From positions 2,418,001 to 2,482,000 of the forward strand of contig NZ_CP025228.1 of NCBI RefSeq assembly GCF_004102025.1: DNA of 64,000 nt, written 5' to 3'. The notes beneath the pieces were generated by a model. The model was not told the origin of the DNA, did not search any database, and was given only the letters and a program-made list of their open reading frames with translations. The position numbers were made by a program, and so were the translations under genes. Of the stretch, positions 61,845 through 64,000 are shown piece after piece; positions within the stretch are counted from its first letter, which is position 1; each line of letters opens with the position of its first letter. This stretch comes from Actinomyces qiguomingii (GTDB lineage Bacteria; Actinomycetota; Actinomycetes; Actinomycetales; Actinomycetaceae).

Positions 61845-63185
61845 TCAGCGGCGCCTGCGGGCACGGCGCCAGGCAGTACCCCGGCGCTCCACCCGACCCT
61901 CAAGCTCCAGCAACCCCAGGGCCGCGATGGTCTCGCCTTCGCTCAGACCCGCAGCGCGCACAATCGACTCCACTCCGGCATCGCCACGTGCGGGCAGAGC
62001 ATCCAGTACGGCGGCCGTCGGCCCCTCCAATCCGTCCAGTAGCCCGGTTCCAGCATTGGCGGGGTCTGCGGCCTTGGCCGACTCGGCGTCAGTAGCGCCC
62101 AGAGGCGTGATTAGTTCCAGCGCCTCGTCGGCGTCCGTGACGCACACGGCACCCTGTCGCAGCAGCCGGTGACAACCCACCGACGCCATGGAGGTCACCG
62201 GCCCGGGCACGGCCCCCACCGGTCTGCCCACCTCCAGGGCATGGTGGGCAGTAGACAGGGCGCCGGAGCGCCAAGCCGCCTCCACGACGACGGTGGCATC
62301 ACTCATGGCGGCAATCAGCCGGTTGCGGGTCAGGAAGCGGTGGCGACCGGGCTGGCAGCCCGGCGGCACCTCCGCGACTAGGGCGCCGGCGGCGATCACC
62401 TCCTCCAGCACGTCGGCATTGCCCGCCGGGTAGAGCCGATCCACTCCCCCGGCGGACACGGACACGGTAGCGCCGGTGCGCAAGGCGCCACGGTGCGCGG
62501 CGGCGTCAATCCCGAAGGCGCCCCCGGAAATGACCACTACGCCCTTGGCCGCCAAGCTACTGGCCATGTCGAAGGTGACGTGCTCGCCGTAGTCGGTGGA
62601 GGCGCGGGCCCCAACCAGGGCCAGTGCACGGCCGGTACCCGGCCCGGCGGGCACCAGATCCTCACGCATACGCGGTGCATCTAAAGCGGTCTCTCCGCTC
62701 GGCTCGGCGTTACTGCGAGACACGAGCAGGGCGGGATCGCCACGCACCCACAGGCAGTGTGGCGCACGCTCCAAGTCGTTCAGACCCGGCGGCCACCACG
62801 CCTCACCGGGCAGCACCAGGTTGCCGCCCAGGCGCTCCAACACATCCAGCTCGCGGCGAATGTCCAGGCCTTGTAGACGCGGCGCCCAGCGCCCGGCAGC
62901 GGCGGCCCAATCAGCTCCGGCACGGGCAGCGTCACCACGTGGCGGTAGGGGTGGCCGCGGGGCGGGACGGGGCCGGCCCTCGGCGTCAAGGGCCTCCTGC
63001 GTGAGCCACTCCAAGGCGGCGGTGGCCCCAAGGCCTCCGACCAGGGCGCAGGCGTGGGCGTCGGCGGGTTCGGCCAGTCGGGACCAGGTGGCCCGGGCCA
63101 GTGCCTCGTCGTCATCCCATGCCAGCGGGGTGACCGATCCCAGGTCCGCTGTGGGTCTCGGATAGGGTTCAAACCGCGCGTTCAT
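61845..63185 (-). CDS. dprA: DNA-processing protein DprA
   Basis: The protein loads RecA on incoming single-stranded DNA. The 446-residue sequence has an N-terminal SAM-like region of low conservation. The Rossmann core follows, with ALALVGARASTDYG at about 195, VVISGGAFGIDAAAHRGAL and PPGCQPGRHRFLTRNRLIAAMSDATVVVEA, and a winged-helix C-terminus (LSEGETIAALGLLELEGRVERR) comes last. The ATG at 63185 overlaps the comM stop by 4 bp. The element at 61538-61804 follows 40 bp past its stop. Confidence 0.92.
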   Translation of the reverse strand: MNARFEPYPRPTADLGSVTPLAWDDDEALARATWSRLAEPADAHACALVGGLGATAALEWLTQEALDAEGRPRPAPRPPLPPRGDAARAGADWAAAAGRWAPRLQGLDIRRELDVLERLGGNLVLPGEAWWPPGLNDLERAPHCLWVRGDPALLVSRSNAEPSGETALDAPRMREDLVPAGPGTGRALALVGARASTDYGEHVTFDMASSLAAKGVVVISGGAFGIDAAAHRGALRTGATVSVSAGGVDRLYPAGNADVLEEVIAAGALVAEVPPGCQPGRHRFLTRNRLIAAMSDATVVVEAAWRSGALSTAHHALEVGRPVGAVPGPVTSMASVGCHRLLRQGAVCVTDADEALELITPLGATDAESAKAADPANAGTGLLDGLEGPTAAVLDALPARGDAGVESIVRAAGLSEGETIAALGLLELEGRVERRGTAWRRARRRR

Positions 63186-64000
63186 GGGCGGGCTCCTCTC
63201 GTGCGCAGCGCCAGGGCGGCGCCGATGTCGGTTACGGTGGGTACCGGGCGGGCACCGAGGTCGGCCAAGGTCCAGGCCAGCCGCAGCACCCGGTCTACGC
63301 CCCGTAGGGTCAGGTCGCCGCGGTCCAGCGCGGTCATAAGCGGGGCCAGCAGTGCGGGATCGGTACCGGAGGCGGGTGAGCGCAGCCAACCTCCGGGTAC
63401 CTGCCCCATAAGCCGCCAGGGCGTGTCGGCCAGCCGGTGGGCGGACCGCTCCCTCGCCTCGGCGACGCGGGCGGCGACAACGGCACTGGGCTCGCCGGCG
63501 GCTCCAGCAGCCAGGTCGTCGGCGGTTACGGCGGCGACCTCCACCTGGATGTCCACCCGATCCAGCAGGGGTCCGGATAGGCGGGAGAAGTAGCGGCGTC
63601 GTTGCAGCGAGGTGCAAGTGCACTCCAGGCCACGGCCGGTGGCCCGCCCACAGGGGCAGGGATTGGCGGCCAGCACCAGTTGAAATGCCGCCGGATAGGT
63701 GGCGCGCCCGGCGGCCCGGTCAATGGTGACATACCCGGACTCCAGGGGCTGGCGCAGGCAGTCGAGTACACCAGCGGGAAACTCCGGGGCCTCGTCGAGG
63801 AACAGCACACCGCGGTGCGCCAGGGAGACGTCACCGGGGCGGGGCGAGCCGGAACCGCCACCAATGACCGCTGCTCGCGTGGCAGTGTGGTGGGGAGCGC
63901 GCAGTGGCGGGCGGGTCAGCAGGCCGGTGTCGGCGTTGAAGGTGCCGGCCAGGGAGTGAATGGAGGTGACGGTGACGGCATCCTCGGGATTCAGAGGCGG
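63182..64000 (-). CDS. comM: YifB/ComM-family Mg-chelatase-like AAA+ protein, 5' end outside the window
   Basis: The visible 272 residues are the C-terminal half of a ComM-type helicase that helps branch migration during transformation. The AAA+ part is present: RPPLRAPHHTATRAAVIGGGSGSPRPGD, then VLFLDEAPEF (Walker B), LAANPCPCG with Cys motifs, and SGPLLDRVDIQVEV. The C-terminal Mg-chelatase domain follows with RGVDRVLRLAWTLADL. The frame stays open to position 64000, so the N-terminal Lon-like domain and Walker A lie beyond the edge. It is coupled to dprA by an ATGA overlap. Confidence 0.9.
   Translation of the reverse strand, partial: PPLNPEDAVTVTSIHSLAGTFNADTGLLTRPPLRAPHHTATRAAVIGGGSGSPRPGDVSLAHRGVLFLDEAPEFPAGVLDCLRQPLESGYVTIDRAAGRATYPAAFQLVLAANPCPCGRATGRGLECTCTSLQRRRYFSRLSGPLLDRVDIQVEVAAVTADDLAAGAAGEPSAVVAARVAEARERSAHRLADTPWRLMGQVPGGWLRSPASGTDPALLAPLMTALDRGDLTLRGVDRVLRLAWTLADLGARPVPTVTDIGAALALRTRGARP

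Overview
The window is high-GC DNA (about 65-70% over most of its length) from an actinobacterium. The conserved gene blocks, the GTG and TTG starts, the DivIVA-repeat gene beside rlmN, and the order DUF4081/GNAT - ispG - rip1 - dxr fit an Actinomyces-like member of the Actinomycetales. The genus is inferred from gene order and codon use, not from a marker search.

Layout: 0.3-3.9 kb holds two overlapping acyl-CoA synthetase genes behind a repeated operator-like motif, followed by a low-GC membrane-protein gene. 4.7-11.5 kb holds dapA, a GNAT gene, dapB, an M16 peptidase and pnp. 12-14.8 kb holds fucO and a decayed ABC exporter interrupted by a 541-bp ISL3-type non-autonomous element. 14.8-31.3 kb is the rimP-nusA-ylxR-infB-rbfA-truB-ribF-rpsO-pnp block on the minus strand. 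It is split by a secreted esterase plus a beta-glucoside PTS unit, by rarD plus nested IS remnants, and by the fucO segment. 31.4-37.1 kb holds a ferritin-like lipoprotein, a large superfamily II helicase and proS. 37.6-39.5 kb holds a membrane protein with its winged-helix regulator, and a broken VapB-type antitoxin cut by another ISL3-type element. 39.6-48.9 kb runs GNAT, ispG, rip1, dxr, a DivIVA-repeat gene, rlmN, cdsA, frr and pyrH on the minus strand. 55.3-57.1 kb holds tsf and rpsB, followed by an M23-family gene, xerC, an ABC exporter pair, dprA and the 3' part of comM.

The most notable region is 49.0-55.2 kb, inserted between pyrH and tsf. It encodes a Cys-containing small peptide, a PqqD-like/radical SAM/SPASM enzyme, an 805-residue CPBP protease fused to an ABC ATPase, an ABC permease and a Clp N-domain-like protein. 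The plan resembles the Bacillus skfA-skfB-skfC-skfE-skfF sporulation-killing-factor (sactipeptide) operon, but with skfC and skfE fused and in an organism with no spore genes in view. GC falls to about 50% from about 49.0 to 52.35 kb and returns to about 70% inside the fusion gene. This suggests that a transferred maturation module joined a resident ABC operon.

A second theme is a family of ISL3-like terminal repeats (GGCTCTTC start) at six or more places, two with a 22-bp direct-repeat array inside one end. A third is that many genes have a TANNNT box 6-8 nt before the start codon and no Shine-Dalgarno, which suggests leaderless transcription. No rRNA, tRNA or CRISPR array was recognised.
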